Source: Euryarchaeota archaeon TMED192
GTDB lineage: Archaea > Thermoplasmatota > Poseidoniia > Poseidoniales > Thalassarchaeaceae
Reading direction: 5' to 3'
Assembly (NCBI GenBank): GCA_002170775.2
Contig: NHIP02000002.1
Span: 6,572-43,991, forward strand
Length of the DNA stretch: 37,420 nucleotides
A model generated the notes under the pieces. It did no database searches. It was not told where the DNA came from and saw only the letters and a program-made list of their open reading frames with translations. The translations under genes and the position numbers were made by a program. Below are positions 23,367-32,880 of this stretch, in pieces (within the stretch, counting starts at the first letter, position 1; the number at the start of each line of letters is the position of its first letter).

Positions 23367-26300
23367 TCAATCGAACTGATTACAGAGTTGGCCTTGCCCG
23401 GGGAATGAGAGTGGATTTAGTGGATTCGTGTTGTATTTATTCTCACATTTATTCGTATATCCGTCCGCATCGCTGTCAATACTGGCATCAGATGGATCAT
23501 TTGGGTCGAGACCGAAGAAGAATTCCCAGCCACTCCACATTGAGTCGCCGTCCTGATCTTGGTGGTACACCTCGCTCCCGTCCAGCCAAAGATCTCCATC
23601 CGTATCGTTCATAATCGGGTGAGTTCCATTCTGGAACTCTTCGTAGTTGGTGTAATTTCCTAAATCATCATAGAAAACTGATCCAGAGGAGGTACCAGGG
23701 TCGATATGACATGCAGAATTCTGAGGATCATTCCAACCTGGGCAGTACTTATTCATCAAATGGAGCACATTCAATCCATCAGAATCGAGGTCTTCCGAGC
23801 CATCATCTACACCATTACCATCAGAATCTTTCATTTTCGGATCGAGTGGCCCGCGCTCCGTTACTGATAGGGTGATGTTTCCGTATGTCACTGCAAACTC
23901 GTTGTGTATGACTTCCCAACCATCCGGCAGCAAGTCCCCGTCTGTATCAACGCGTACGGGATTGGTGTCCCATCTCGAGGGAATCTCCATGAGGTTAGGC
24001 AGCGAATCGTTATCGGCATCGAATGAAGAGTCTGGAAGGCTACCAAAGCTTGGATCTAGCGCCCATCTGCCATTCTCAGGTATCGTGAATCCTGTTAGAT
24101 TTAACTCTGAAAATGTGTAAGTTGGGTTTAGCACCCCATCGCCATCAGGATCACCTGATGAAGAGAAGCCTTGCAGGTAGTTATCCCAAATCCACCCTCC
24201 TGGTGCTCGCCCGCATTCAAGCATGGATTGGCAACCAGGGGGGAGCCAATTGTCAGGCGCTATCCACAGGCTATGACTGGTGGTGTCGTCCTCAACAGAT
24301 GTGATTTGCATTTCCCAGCCGTCTGGTTGTAAATCTCCATCCGTATCGGGGTCCAAAGGATTTGTCGCAGTCTGCCAAGGACGAGGTATGTTGAGGACTT
24401 CGTATCCGTCCTTCAATTCATCATCGTCACTGTCTACATCAGAAGCATTTGTGACATACTGATCTTGCCCCGCTATGACTTCCTCTCTATCATCTAAGCC
24501 ATCATTGTCAGTATCGATTCTCGAAGCATTGGTAAAGTAAACTGAACCATTCCATTGGAATCCATCCATTGCTTCTGTGAAATCCTCTATGCCATCGCTG
24601 TCAGTATCTCTGTCAGTCGCATTTGTGTACGTGATGTAATACTCCATCGAATCGGATAGTCCGTCAGAGTCAGAGTCGAATACTCCAGGGTCACTTCTAA
24701 CCTTGATATCACGTGCTGTTCCATCGACGATTCGAATAGTCCATCCAATGACTTCTATGCCATCGATTAGTCCGTCTCCATCAGTATCCGGGTTCATCGG
24801 ATTTGTCGATCTACCGTCGACTATGCCGTCCTTATTCAGATCCCTTGCTTGATACTCGTCGAGATTTGTTAATCGCTCATATCCCTCAACAATGGTCATG
24901 AGTGACTGGCTACGACGCTCAACTTCATCGCCCACCTCGATGTGTATCCCGTACACATAGCCATCCTGGTGTGCTTTGATTGGGACGTTTATGTATGCTA
25001 GATCTTGAACTGTCCTAATCCAAATCAGTGTCTGGTTCTTTTGGACGAAATCGCCGAGTTCGACTGAGAGACTCTGTACGGTTGAGACTCCGACTAGTTC
25101 GGAGTAAAAGACGGACCCATCACCATCAGCATCAAAACCGTCCATGTCAGGGTCATACAGGGCATTCATCCCATCTCTCGGGTTTATTCCGTTGAGATGC
25201 TCCCACCCATCGGGCATCTTGTCTCCGTCAGTATCATTTGACGAGGGATTGGTGAAGTTTGTAGACCCCCAAGTGTAAGCTACCTCGTACTCCTGAAGAT
25301 TGTTTAGACCGTCTCCATCAGGGTCACCGTATCCATCGGTCGGCGATAGGGGATCAAGAGTATCATCATAACAGTACTCGAAACCATCCGGCATTCCATC
25401 CCCGTCTGTATCCCAATCACCTGGCCCGTTGAATTTGCCATCACCATCCATGTCTTGAGAGAACCAATCTCTATCCCCGGACTCACTCATCATGGATGTA
25501 TATGGGGCGTCCTTTACAATTGAGGAAAAGGTGAATCTCCCACAGTGAACGTCCAGATACTGTATCCCGTAGGCAACCTCTACCCTGTCAGGGATAAGAT
25601 CGTCATCACTATCATCAGAGAGCGGGTTTGTAGAGTATAATTCCTCAATGTAATTGGGAAGAGTGTCTCCTCCAGATGGCTCAAGATCGAGAACTGCGTC
25701 ACAAGAATGCTCCCCAAATGGGCCGATCGCAAGGTCTTGCCAGTCTGCAAGACCTATCTGTTGTTGAATTTCGGCTTTCTTAGTAGGTGTGAGTAGGGGG
25801 CAATCCCAATTTGGGTTGAGCGGATCGAGTAGAGAAAATGGTTCAGAGCCTGCAGCCGTGACCTCTAGGGTGTATAATGACTCCCAACGATCATTTAGAC
25901 CGTCTCCATCGGTGTCTTTTACACTCGGATTAGTTCCTATCTCTGCTTCTTCAATATTGGTCAGACCATCGCGATCAGGGTCCCCATTGGGACCATTATC
26001 TGGATCGGGAAACGTCTCATTCTGATCGCCACCATCTGAGCCTGCATCCGGATTGCTGAAGTCTATATCTGTAATCTGAGCCTCGCCACTATCCAGCGGG
26101 TCGAGCCCATTGTCAATCTCCCACCCATCAGATAGTCCGTCTCCATCGGTGTCAGCGAGTTGCCAATTTGTACCATACAATGTCTGTTCCATTCTATCGG
26201 GTATGCCGTCCTCGTCGAAATCTTGCCCGGAAATTTGTGTCTCGGATTCATCTAGGAAAATGTCGTCTGCAGCTGGCTCGTAATATCCGATGCTCTGGCT

Positions 26301-26396
26301 TGTGCTAAGCATCGCGTCGACTACAGTGTACAAGCCCGCTAAACACAGCGTTGCAACGATTGCAGCGATTGCATACTGGTTGTGATTGAGTTTCAT
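23367..26396 (-). CDS. Large exported Ca-binding repeat protein (thrombospondin type 3-like) with embedded lipoyl-like domain
   Basis: This 1009 aa protein has an N-terminal hydrophobic segment (IAAIVATLCLAGLYTVV, about residues 10-27) and no C-terminal anchor. It is thus either exported or held by the N-terminal helix. About 25 copies of DxDxDGxxD-type Ca loops are spread along it, for example DTDGDGLSDGWE, DTDGDGLNDRWE and DSDSDGLSDSME, each with a following Trp/Glu helix and a Asn-Pro-x-x-x-Asp spacer. At about residues 437-505 the repeats are interrupted by a barrel-sandwich (biotinyl/lipoyl-like) domain: VELGDFVQKNQTLIWI then QDGYVYGIHIEVGDEVERR. No biotinyl or lipoyl Lys is evident. Two Cys-containing regions occur at about 730-760 and 900-930. 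It lies between a 339 aa orphan and archease. Confidence 0.88.
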   Translation of the reverse strand: MKLNHNQYAIAAIVATLCLAGLYTVVDAMLSTSQSIGYYEPAADDIFLDESETQISGQDFDEDGIPDRMEQTLYGTNWQLADTDGDGLSDGWEIDNGLDPLDSGEAQITDIDFSNPDAGSDGGDQNETFPDPDNGPNGDPDRDGLTNIEEAEIGTNPSVKDTDGDGLNDRWESLYTLEVTAAGSEPFSLLDPLNPNWDCPLLTPTKKAEIQQQIGLADWQDLAIGPFGEHSCDAVLDLEPSGGDTLPNYIEELYSTNPLSDDSDDDLIPDRVEVAYGIQYLDVHCGRFTFSSIVKDAPYTSMMSESGDRDWFSQDMDGDGKFNGPGDWDTDGDGMPDGFEYCYDDTLDPLSPTDGYGDPDGDGLNNLQEYEVAYTWGSTNFTNPSSNDTDGDKMPDGWEHLNGINPRDGMNALYDPDMDGFDADGDGSVFYSELVGVSTVQSLSVELGDFVQKNQTLIWIRTVQDLAYINVPIKAHQDGYVYGIHIEVGDEVERRSQSLMTIVEGYERLTNLDEYQARDLNKDGIVDGRSTNPMNPDTDGDGLIDGIEVIGWTIRIVDGTARDIKVRSDPGVFDSDSDGLSDSMEYYITYTNATDRDTDSDGIEDFTEAMDGFQWNGSVYFTNASRIDTDNDGLDDREEVIAGQDQYVTNASDVDSDDDELKDGYEVLNIPRPWQTATNPLDPDTDGDLQPDGWEMQITSVEDDTTSHSLWIAPDNWLPPGCQSMLECGRAPGGWIWDNYLQGFSSSGDPDGDGVLNPTYTFSELNLTGFTIPENGRWALDPSFGSLPDSSFDADNDSLPNLMEIPSRWDTNPVRVDTDGDLLPDGWEVIHNEFAVTYGNITLSVTERGPLDPKMKDSDGNGVDDGSEDLDSDGLNVLHLMNKYCPGWNDPQNSACHIDPGTSSGSVFYDDLGNYTNYEEFQNGTHPIMNDTDGDLWLDGSEVYHQDQDGDSMWSGWEFFFGLDPNDPSDASIDSDADGYTNKCENKYNTNPLNPLSFPGQGQLCNQFD

Positions 26397-26477
26397 TGCG
26401 GCTCGCCCCCCGACAAGGCTACCTACATTCCGCTGTGCCCCGGATATAACCGTTAGGCGTAAAGGCGCGTGTAGTTT

Positions 26478-27497
26478 TCATCCATTCAGATTGAAAAGAA
26501 GCTCAAAACCTGAGTCAAATCTAGTTTCTTTTGGAGAGGCTCTTTTCGCCGTTCCTCGTTGTAAGCAGGCAGTCAGAATGCCCGTTGGTATGCAGTGCTG
26601 TGCATCCGACCTAAGCCTTATTCTGAGTGTGTTTTCTAATAGGTATGCAGAGTCTATGATTCCAAGCCCCCATTTTGAAAGTTGATTCTTTCCGACGTTC
26701 ACCCATGACGCCTCATCTTCGATCATTATCATCTCGCCAGAATCGAAGAAAGCCTTTGAAACAGAGTCCCTCAGATGTTTTGACCATTTGTTAGATGCCT
26801 CCTCACCATCTAGAGGGAGCAAGTGGGATGAGGATTGTTTCCAGAAGGTAAAGAGTCGAAAAGGAATTATCGACAAATGGGCATTGAATAGCGTCAATCC
26901 TCCCTCGCCATCTACCTCAATTTCATCTATTTCGAGATTGTTTTCAGGCATTATTTCGTCATATATTTTTTTTTGAATGGGAGGGGTTGAATCGTATGCA
27001 GATTGTTCCATTTTCTCGACACTGAGAAATGCAGCCCCTTCACTTTGGGATTCTACCCCGACCTTGATATTGTTCTGGAGAGCGTGTTCAAGTGCTGCAG
27101 AGAAAGAACCAGAGGCGAGTGCTGCGAGAGACGTAGATTCAACTACGTATCGAGCAACCATGCCATCCGTTACCATGGAGGCATGTAGGTGTCCGTCGCC
27201 TCTCCAAAGTCGGTCAAAGTCTCTCCATGAAGATGGGTCATTGCCCTTCCATCTGATTTGCGACTCATTCAGCATCATTGCCCATTCATCTCTTGCTGCG
27301 TAGCGTAGAGTACGCAAAACGTCGGGGCCGAGTTTTTCAGACATTTCATTCACGATCGATGCCATGGTTTCAGACCTTACGAGCCAAATAGGTGAATTGG
27401 ACCTAAGGGTGTCAATTATTGACCCGGTTTTTGTGACCCTCAAACGCTCCATGGGACTTGGGACAGTCGTTCCCACCAATCTTCGTAGAAATTTCAT
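26478..27497 (-). CDS. Hypothetical protein (339 aa)
   Basis: The ATG at 27497 overlaps the aminotransferase stop (27494-27496) in an ATGA, so translation is coupled and the start is well fixed. The 339 aa protein is soluble, mixed alpha/beta, and matches no family I recognise. An N-terminal basic stretch (MKFLRRLVGTTVPSPMERL) may be unstructured. SIVNEMSEKLGPDVLRTLR and YAARDEWAMML look like helices, and VVESTSLAALASGSFSAAL is a small-residue-rich helix. The C-terminal 100 residues (IPTGILTACLQRG) look beta-rich. Archaeal proteins of this kind sometimes carry regulator-binding (V4R-like) folds, but I cannot confirm that. Confidence 0.75.
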   Translation of the reverse strand: MKFLRRLVGTTVPSPMERLRVTKTGSIIDTLRSNSPIWLVRSETMASIVNEMSEKLGPDVLRTLRYAARDEWAMMLNESQIRWKGNDPSSWRDFDRLWRGDGHLHASMVTDGMVARYVVESTSLAALASGSFSAALEHALQNNIKVGVESQSEGAAFLSVEKMEQSAYDSTPPIQKKIYDEIMPENNLEIDEIEVDGEGGLTLFNAHLSIIPFRLFTFWKQSSSHLLPLDGEEASNKWSKHLRDSVSKAFFDSGEMIMIEDEASWVNVGKNQLSKWGLGIIDSAYLLENTLRIRLRSDAQHCIPTGILTACLQRGTAKRASPKETRFDSGFELLFNLNG

Positions 27498-28714
27498 GAA
27501 CGGGCCCTCATGAATCGGTCGATTCTATCAAACGCTTCGTTGAGCAACTCTTCTGGGGGCAGGGCTACGAGTCTGAAATGTCCTGAACCATGGACTGGAG
27601 AGAACCCTGAACCATGGACTAAGAGTACGTGTTCCTCATGTAGAAGGTTCAATACGAAATCTTTGTCAGATGGAAATTTTTCTTGATTGGTAATCCTCGG
27701 AAATAGATAAAACGCGCCTCCTGGACGATTGCATGACAGGCCCTCTATCGAATCAATCCTGTCCATACACAGGTCCACTTTACTTTTGATGGATTTTAGC
27801 CTCTCATGTAGCCACCCACTGTCCCCGTTAAGTGCTGCCAGATATCCATGCTGGGCAGGGGTGGATGCGCAGAGTCGACTCCTCAGTAATCTCTCTACTC
27901 CATCTCGCGCTTCGCTGAGTACATTTGATGGGTCGTGGAATGCCATGTAGCCGATTCTCCAACCGGGCGCGAAATGGACCTTTGATACGCCGTTCAAGGT
28001 AATTACGGGAGTATTAACAGAAAGTGAAGCGACCGACTTCTGCGTCCCGGAGAAATCCAGTCCATCGTATATTTCATCAGCGATCACTGTGCAGTCGGGC
28101 CACTCTCTGGCAATATCAAGAACCTCGAGAATTTCAGAGGCAGTTGCTACGTTTCCTGTGGGGTTATTGGGGTTAATCAGAACGATGAAACGAACATTTT
28201 GATCCATCTTGGAGCGTATATCTTCTACGTCAATTGCCCAATTATTTTCCGGATCGAGCGCGTATTCGACGGTCTTGGCGCCATACATTTGGGGATAAGC
28301 AAGATACGGGGGGTAATGGGGTCCTGGAGCGAGAATCGAATCGCCCCTGTCGAGGAATGCTGCGAAGAGAATCTGGAGTGCTTCCGTTACTCCATGCGTG
28401 ACGTAGACATCATGAGCCTTGCATGTCCATCCTTTTGACCTCTCATCGGCTGCTATCGCTTCCCTCAGATCAGGAATTCCATACGATGGGCCATAGCCAT
28501 TGTCTTGTCGGTCAAGGGCCTGTTTGAACGCCTCTACCATGTGGCTGGGGGTGGGTAGTCCGGGGTACGCCAGCGGATCGCCTATGTTCATCTTGATGAT
28601 CTCATGGCCCATCTTCTCAAGTTCCAAAGCTGGCACAACAACGTCTCGAATAGCGTACTCTATGGCGGCAGCCCTTCTCGTTGGCATGATCCCGGCCATG
28701 CTTCTGGATTGCAC
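27494..28714 (-). CDS. Class I PLP-dependent aminotransferase (alanine/aspartate type)
   Basis: This 406 aa enzyme is a fold-type I aminotransferase. KMNIGDPLAYPG near 41-52 and GYGPSYGIPDLREAI near 73-88 are subgroup I-gamma-like motifs. NPNNPTG is at 171-177, the PLP Asp in ADEIYDGL at 202-209, the Schiff-base Lys at 235 in NGVSKVHFAPGWRIGY. The overall pattern resembles AlaT/AlaA-type aminotransferases of archaea. It starts 23 nt after alaS, which could link alanine supply with charging. ATGs at 28699 and 28687 are alternative starts, the last (MPTRRAAAIEYAIRD) fitting the family well. The exact substrate cannot be told from sequence. Confidence 0.88.
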   Translation of the reverse strand: MQSRSMAGIMPTRRAAAIEYAIRDVVVPALELEKMGHEIIKMNIGDPLAYPGLPTPSHMVEAFKQALDRQDNGYGPSYGIPDLREAIAADERSKGWTCKAHDVYVTHGVTEALQILFAAFLDRGDSILAPGPHYPPYLAYPQMYGAKTVEYALDPENNWAIDVEDIRSKMDQNVRFIVLINPNNPTGNVATASEILEVLDIAREWPDCTVIADEIYDGLDFSGTQKSVASLSVNTPVITLNGVSKVHFAPGWRIGYMAFHDPSNVLSEARDGVERLLRSRLCASTPAQHGYLAALNGDSGWLHERLKSIKSKVDLCMDRIDSIEGLSCNRPGGAFYLFPRITNQEKFPSDKDFVLNLLHEEHVLLVHGSGFSPVHGSGHFRLVALPPEELLNEAFDRIDRFMRARS

Positions 28715-28737
28715 TGGGGCACATGAAGGCGCCGACT

Positions 28738-31566
28738 TTAGATTCCTAATTCCGATCTTGCCATTTTGAGTGCGTTGTTGATGCCGCTAGGGTCTGTTCC
28801 CCCTGCCTGAGCCATGGTTGGCCTTCCTCCTCCGCTGCCTTTTATTGCAGGGGATATAGCTCGAATGATTTTGGATGCGTCGTGCTTCTCCGAGGCTATT
28901 GAATCCTCGGTAATTGCAACCACTAGCTTACCGCCCCCTTCTTTACTTGCAATTACTGCAACTGTGGGATTATTCGAGTCCCTGGTTAATTCTCCAAGCG
29001 TGCCCATTAGTTCCTTGACTTCGCCGTCCATCTCCATTATCACATATCGAATACCATCTTTTGTGGTAGCAGAGGATTCTCCTCCGGCCCGTATACGGAC
29101 GATTTCTCCTCTAAGTTGTTCTATTGTTTTTCTTTGATCTTTCCATTCATTGAAGAAGCGATCGACTGCCTGAGGGAGATCTTGAGGCTGAACGCCGAGA
29201 ATGTCGGCAGATTGGCTCAGAAGTTCGGATTGGACACGGGCGTGTTCCCTAGCAGCCTCTCCCGCCATGACTACCAGACGCTCTACCCCGTCTTGGACTT
29301 GACTGGAGCGAACGATTCGTATCTCGCCAATATCTGAGGTTTTACTCACATGCGTGCCGCCGCATGCCTGCAGATCATGCCCTTCAACATTGACTAATCT
29401 GATCATATCATGCTTGGGAGGGCCTCCCTGATATATCGAGAACCCATGAGTCGAATCAGCTTCTGCCCGAGGTATGACTGAGATTTCGATGTTCAAATTC
29501 TGAGATACGATTCCGTTAGCATGGTCTTCTATTTGATCTAATTGAGTTCTCGAAAGTCTGTCATAGTGAGTCAGATCCAATCTTGCAAGTGACTCATTCT
29601 TGAATGATCCAGCCTGCCACACATGAGGGCCCAATATCTGACGTGCTGATCCCCCGACAACATGCACGGAACTGTGATGCTGGGATATCTGGATTCTTCT
29701 TGCCTTGTCTATTAATCCCGAAACCCGGCCAAGATTTATGGGGCGGTCCGCATAATGCAATATTACTCCGTTTTCAATCCTGACATTGTATATCTTAGCT
29801 GGCCCCAAGGTCCCTATGTCCCCAATTTGGCCGCCGCTCTCGGGATAAAATGCCGACTGGTCCAAGACTAATATCCACGAAATTCTTTGACTGCCTTGCT
29901 CATCTACTGATTTCATCTCTACGCAATCAATGACCTGCGAATCGAAGGCGGCCATGCTAGGATTCTCATCAAACAGACGAATTGTGGGAGGGTATGTCGA
30001 TGTCAAAGAAGAAGACTCTGACTTCAGGGCTGCTTCCTTGGTTCTCTGCGCGTTCCTAGCTGCCATATCGGCAGGGAAACCGACTCTTATCTCGAGGGTT
30101 TTCCACCCTAAATCTCGAGCTATGGCTAAAGTCATATCGGGTTGTATACCTCTCTCTTCGGCGAGCCTGTATAGTATCTCATCATCGATTGTCTTAGAGT
30201 TCGAGGGAGTATCCTTCAGAGCTGTTGCGACTGCAGATTTCCCTCGTTCCAACATTGCTGTGTACTTTCTCTCCTCGGAGTTGAGCATCTCAATGATGCC
30301 GTTTCTATCGATATCCTCCTTATACGGCATATTCAGATCTAAATGTTGGTTTCCAAGATCTGCAAGTTTGATATGGACTCCCAGTTCATCCTTCATCCTG
30401 CAAACTCTTCGAGCTAACATTCTAGCTAAATATCCGGCCTTTGAATTGCTTGGGACGAGTCCGTCCCCGAGCATTGAGCAAAGCGCTTGAAGGTGGTCCG
30501 GAATTGCATAAATCAACGCAAGGGGTTCGGTTATCGATTTCAGTTGAGATACTGAAATGGGTGTCTCGTTTTGAGAAATCCTGTCTGCTAAAGACGAGTA
30601 TAATGCATCTGCATCAGTTCCGACATCGATATTCAGAATTCCTGCTAATCGGGATAACTCGCCCAACAGTGTGTCTATGTCGATCGGAATCTCCAATGAG
30701 TCGACCATATCATCAAATTTGGCCATATTCCTCAGAAATTGAACGGATTCCGGGTATACGGTTTCATAGATTGTTGGAGTGCCTGCAGCAGCCCAACAGA
30801 AACGCTCGAGGCCGTATCCCGTATCGATAATCTTCTGATCCATTTCACGATATCTCAGCCCTTTGATTTCTATCTCTCCTTCTTGATGCTCTTCCAAATC
30901 CATGAATACAAGTGTAGCAAGTTCGAGCCCTCCGACTATCACCTCAAGTGCAGCGCCTGCATTGCCGCCGCCAGACCACGGATTTTCAACATAAGTGATC
31001 TCTGCTGGATCGATGCCGAATGTTTCAACCAGAAGTTCGTCGCATAATCGGACGCAATTATCAATCCAATAGTGATACTCTCCTGTTGAGTCTCGATTGA
31101 ATGCATGATGAGCCATCATCTCGAAAGTCGTAAGATGGCGTCCACTGCGGCCTACTGCGGCTACGTCAGTGAGACGTATGCATGGCTGGCTTATGGTCAG
31201 AGGATTTGCTGGCGGGGGGGTTCTTCCGGAAGTTACGTGCGGTTGGAAATCTGCGATACTAGCGATTGTAAGGTGAATATCATCCCTCCATCTTGCAATG
31301 ACGGGATATGGTTCCAATCGAGCATGTCCCTTTTTCTCATAGAAATCAAGAAATGCTTCTCTCATTTTTTCTTTGAGAACACTTCCCCGCTCTTCGTATC
31401 CAGATATGACGGGAGTTCCGATAAAGGTGTAAGGATCCAGATGAGTGTCTCCGGATGTTTTTCTTTGGGGATCTCTAGTCCTGAAGCGAGAGCCAGTTAC
31501 TTCGCAAATTGCGAGTCTGAATCCGGCCTCCTGCCAGAACGGTATGTCGATCTCGCCGAATGCCAT
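28738..31566 (-). CDS. alaS: Alanine--tRNA ligase (archaeal type)
   Basis: From the ATG at 31566 the protein is 942 aa. An early archaeal-type N-terminal extension (ICEVTGSRFRTRDPQRKTSGD, quoted in part) precedes the class II core, with RWRDDIHLTIASIADFQPHV and TDVAAVGRSGRHLTTFEMMAHHAFN (motif 2 region). The editing domain has HHSSVH and CGGTHVSKT, the zinc-binding HxxxH and CxxxH pair that clears mischarged Ser and Gly. The C-Ala domain ends with GSGGGRPTMAQAGG, the hallmark glycine-rich motif. A start at 31596 would add 10 residues before the family start; I prefer the ATG at 31566. It lies 43 nt after the acyl-CoA dehydrogenase and 23 nt before the aminotransferase. Confidence 0.95.
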   Translation of the reverse strand: MAFGEIDIPFWQEAGFRLAICEVTGSRFRTRDPQRKTSGDTHLDPYTFIGTPVISGYEERGSVLKEKMREAFLDFYEKKGHARLEPYPVIARWRDDIHLTIASIADFQPHVTSGRTPPPANPLTISQPCIRLTDVAAVGRSGRHLTTFEMMAHHAFNRDSTGEYHYWIDNCVRLCDELLVETFGIDPAEITYVENPWSGGGNAGAALEVIVGGLELATLVFMDLEEHQEGEIEIKGLRYREMDQKIIDTGYGLERFCWAAAGTPTIYETVYPESVQFLRNMAKFDDMVDSLEIPIDIDTLLGELSRLAGILNIDVGTDADALYSSLADRISQNETPISVSQLKSITEPLALIYAIPDHLQALCSMLGDGLVPSNSKAGYLARMLARRVCRMKDELGVHIKLADLGNQHLDLNMPYKEDIDRNGIIEMLNSEERKYTAMLERGKSAVATALKDTPSNSKTIDDEILYRLAEERGIQPDMTLAIARDLGWKTLEIRVGFPADMAARNAQRTKEAALKSESSSLTSTYPPTIRLFDENPSMAAFDSQVIDCVEMKSVDEQGSQRISWILVLDQSAFYPESGGQIGDIGTLGPAKIYNVRIENGVILHYADRPINLGRVSGLIDKARRIQISQHHSSVHVVGGSARQILGPHVWQAGSFKNESLARLDLTHYDRLSRTQLDQIEDHANGIVSQNLNIEISVIPRAEADSTHGFSIYQGGPPKHDMIRLVNVEGHDLQACGGTHVSKTSDIGEIRIVRSSQVQDGVERLVVMAGEAAREHARVQSELLSQSADILGVQPQDLPQAVDRFFNEWKDQRKTIEQLRGEIVRIRAGGESSATTKDGIRYVIMEMDGEVKELMGTLGELTRDSNNPTVAVIASKEGGGKLVVAITEDSIASEKHDASKIIRAISPAIKGSGGGRPTMAQAGGTDPSGINNALKMARSELGI

Positions 31567-31609
31567 AACAAACGCGTACCCAGCATCGCACTTCAAAGCG
31601 TTGCGGGAT

Positions 31610-32785
31610 TCACAGGGTGCGAGTGTGCCTTAGCATCTCTCTTCCGATGATCATCCTCTGGACCTGGCTACTTCCTTCGTATATCTGCAAAACCTTTGCA
31701 CCTCGCATGAGTCTTGCAACGGGATATTCCTCGGAATAACCGTACCCACCGAAAACCTGTACTGCATCGGTGGTTATCTCCATGCAAGAATCTGCTGCAA
31801 ATCGCTTAGCATGTGCGGCGCTTTCGGTGTTTCTGATCCCATGGTCTGCCTCCCATGCAGACTTCCAACAGAGCAGGCGGCTGGCCTCAATCTTCGTCTT
31901 CATGTCTGCAAGCATGAATTGAATTGCCTGGTGATCGTGCAACTTTTTTCCAAATGATTCCCTCTCACCTGCGTACTGCAACGCGTGTTCGTATGCTGCC
32001 CTTGATGTTCCAACTGCCTGGGCGGCTACTACCGGTCTTGAGAAGTCGAAGGCCTTCATCGCATTCATCCAGCCTTGCCCCTCTACGCCGCCCACCAAAT
32101 TCTCAACAGGCACTCGGACATCAGTAAATGTGATGCCGCGTGTGTCTGAAGCCCTTTGACCCATGTTTGCCTCTTTCTTCCCCAATTCGACACCGTCCCA
32201 TTTTGATTCGACTATGAAAGCGCTCATGCCGCGGTATCCCTTGGATCGATCAGTGTATGCCAGGACGAAGAACCACTCTGCATATCCAGCTCCGGTAATC
32301 CACATCTTACTCCCGTTGAGGATGTAATGATCTCCTTCTAGTACAGCAGTGCTCATGATTCCGGAAACATCACTTCCAGCGCCCGGCTCAGTTACGCAGT
32401 AAGCTGCAATTAGAGGTTTTTTTACAAGCATGCCGAGGTACTTATGCTTCTGTTCCTCGGTACCTCCCGTGATGATTGGGGCAGCGGTTAGACCATTAGA
32501 ATACTGGGCTGTTCCGAAACCTGGGTCCCCCCACGACATTTCTTCTGAAACAATTGCTTCGTCTAGAATTCCCATCCCTGCACCCCCATACTCTTCCGGA
32601 ATATGCAGGTTTGTTAGTCCGAGAGAATGTGCCTCAGCAATAGCATCTAGCGGGAATTCCCCTTCTAGATCCCATTTCTCTGCATAAGGTCTGACATTAT
32701 CTCTAGCAAAATCACGAGCAAGTTCCCGTAGCATCTTTTGCTCTTCCGACAATTCAAACCCGATCATGGCCGTGGGTTGAGGCAT
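31610..32785 (-). CDS. Acyl-CoA dehydrogenase
   Basis: This 391 aa flavoenzyme oxidises acyl-CoA to trans-2-enoyl-CoA, passing electrons to an electron-transfer flavoprotein. GFELSEEQKMLRELARDFA is the usual opening. AYCVTEPGAGSDVSG near 130-145 and KMWITGAGYAEWFFVLA near 160-176 are the two family signatures. QVFGGYGYSEEYPVARLMRGAK near the C-terminus contains the conserved Gly-Tyr-Gly region and the Glu (EGSSQVQ) that acts as catalytic base. Length is standard. An ATG at 32767 is an alternative start. It leads the minus-strand run into alaS. Fatty-acid or branched amino-acid breakdown is possible; such genes in this lineage are thought to be of bacterial origin. Confidence 0.94.
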   Translation of the reverse strand: MPQPTAMIGFELSEEQKMLRELARDFARDNVRPYAEKWDLEGEFPLDAIAEAHSLGLTNLHIPEEYGGAGMGILDEAIVSEEMSWGDPGFGTAQYSNGLTAAPIITGGTEEQKHKYLGMLVKKPLIAAYCVTEPGAGSDVSGIMSTAVLEGDHYILNGSKMWITGAGYAEWFFVLAYTDRSKGYRGMSAFIVESKWDGVELGKKEANMGQRASDTRGITFTDVRVPVENLVGGVEGQGWMNAMKAFDFSRPVVAAQAVGTSRAAYEHALQYAGERESFGKKLHDHQAIQFMLADMKTKIEASRLLCWKSAWEADHGIRNTESAAHAKRFAADSCMEITTDAVQVFGGYGYSEEYPVARLMRGAKVLQIYEGSSQVQRMIIGREMLRHTRTL

Positions 32786-32880
32786 GAGGACTTAGTGATT
32801 CCCAGCATTAGCCTCTAAACTCCTTATTCGACAAGACCCAACAACGGGAGTGTTCTTGTGTACGCCGTTTACCAATTAAC

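Noticed and set aside
23400-26250. Regular recurring short repeats that could look like a CRISPR or satellite array
   Set aside because: They are degenerate codons for Asp-rich Ca-binding loops in one long open frame, with irregular spacing.
29930-31650. Long open frames opposite alaS (for example 29930-30490 and 31105-31650 plus)
   Set aside because: They are shadows of a gene with clear AlaRS motifs; their translations show no family pattern.
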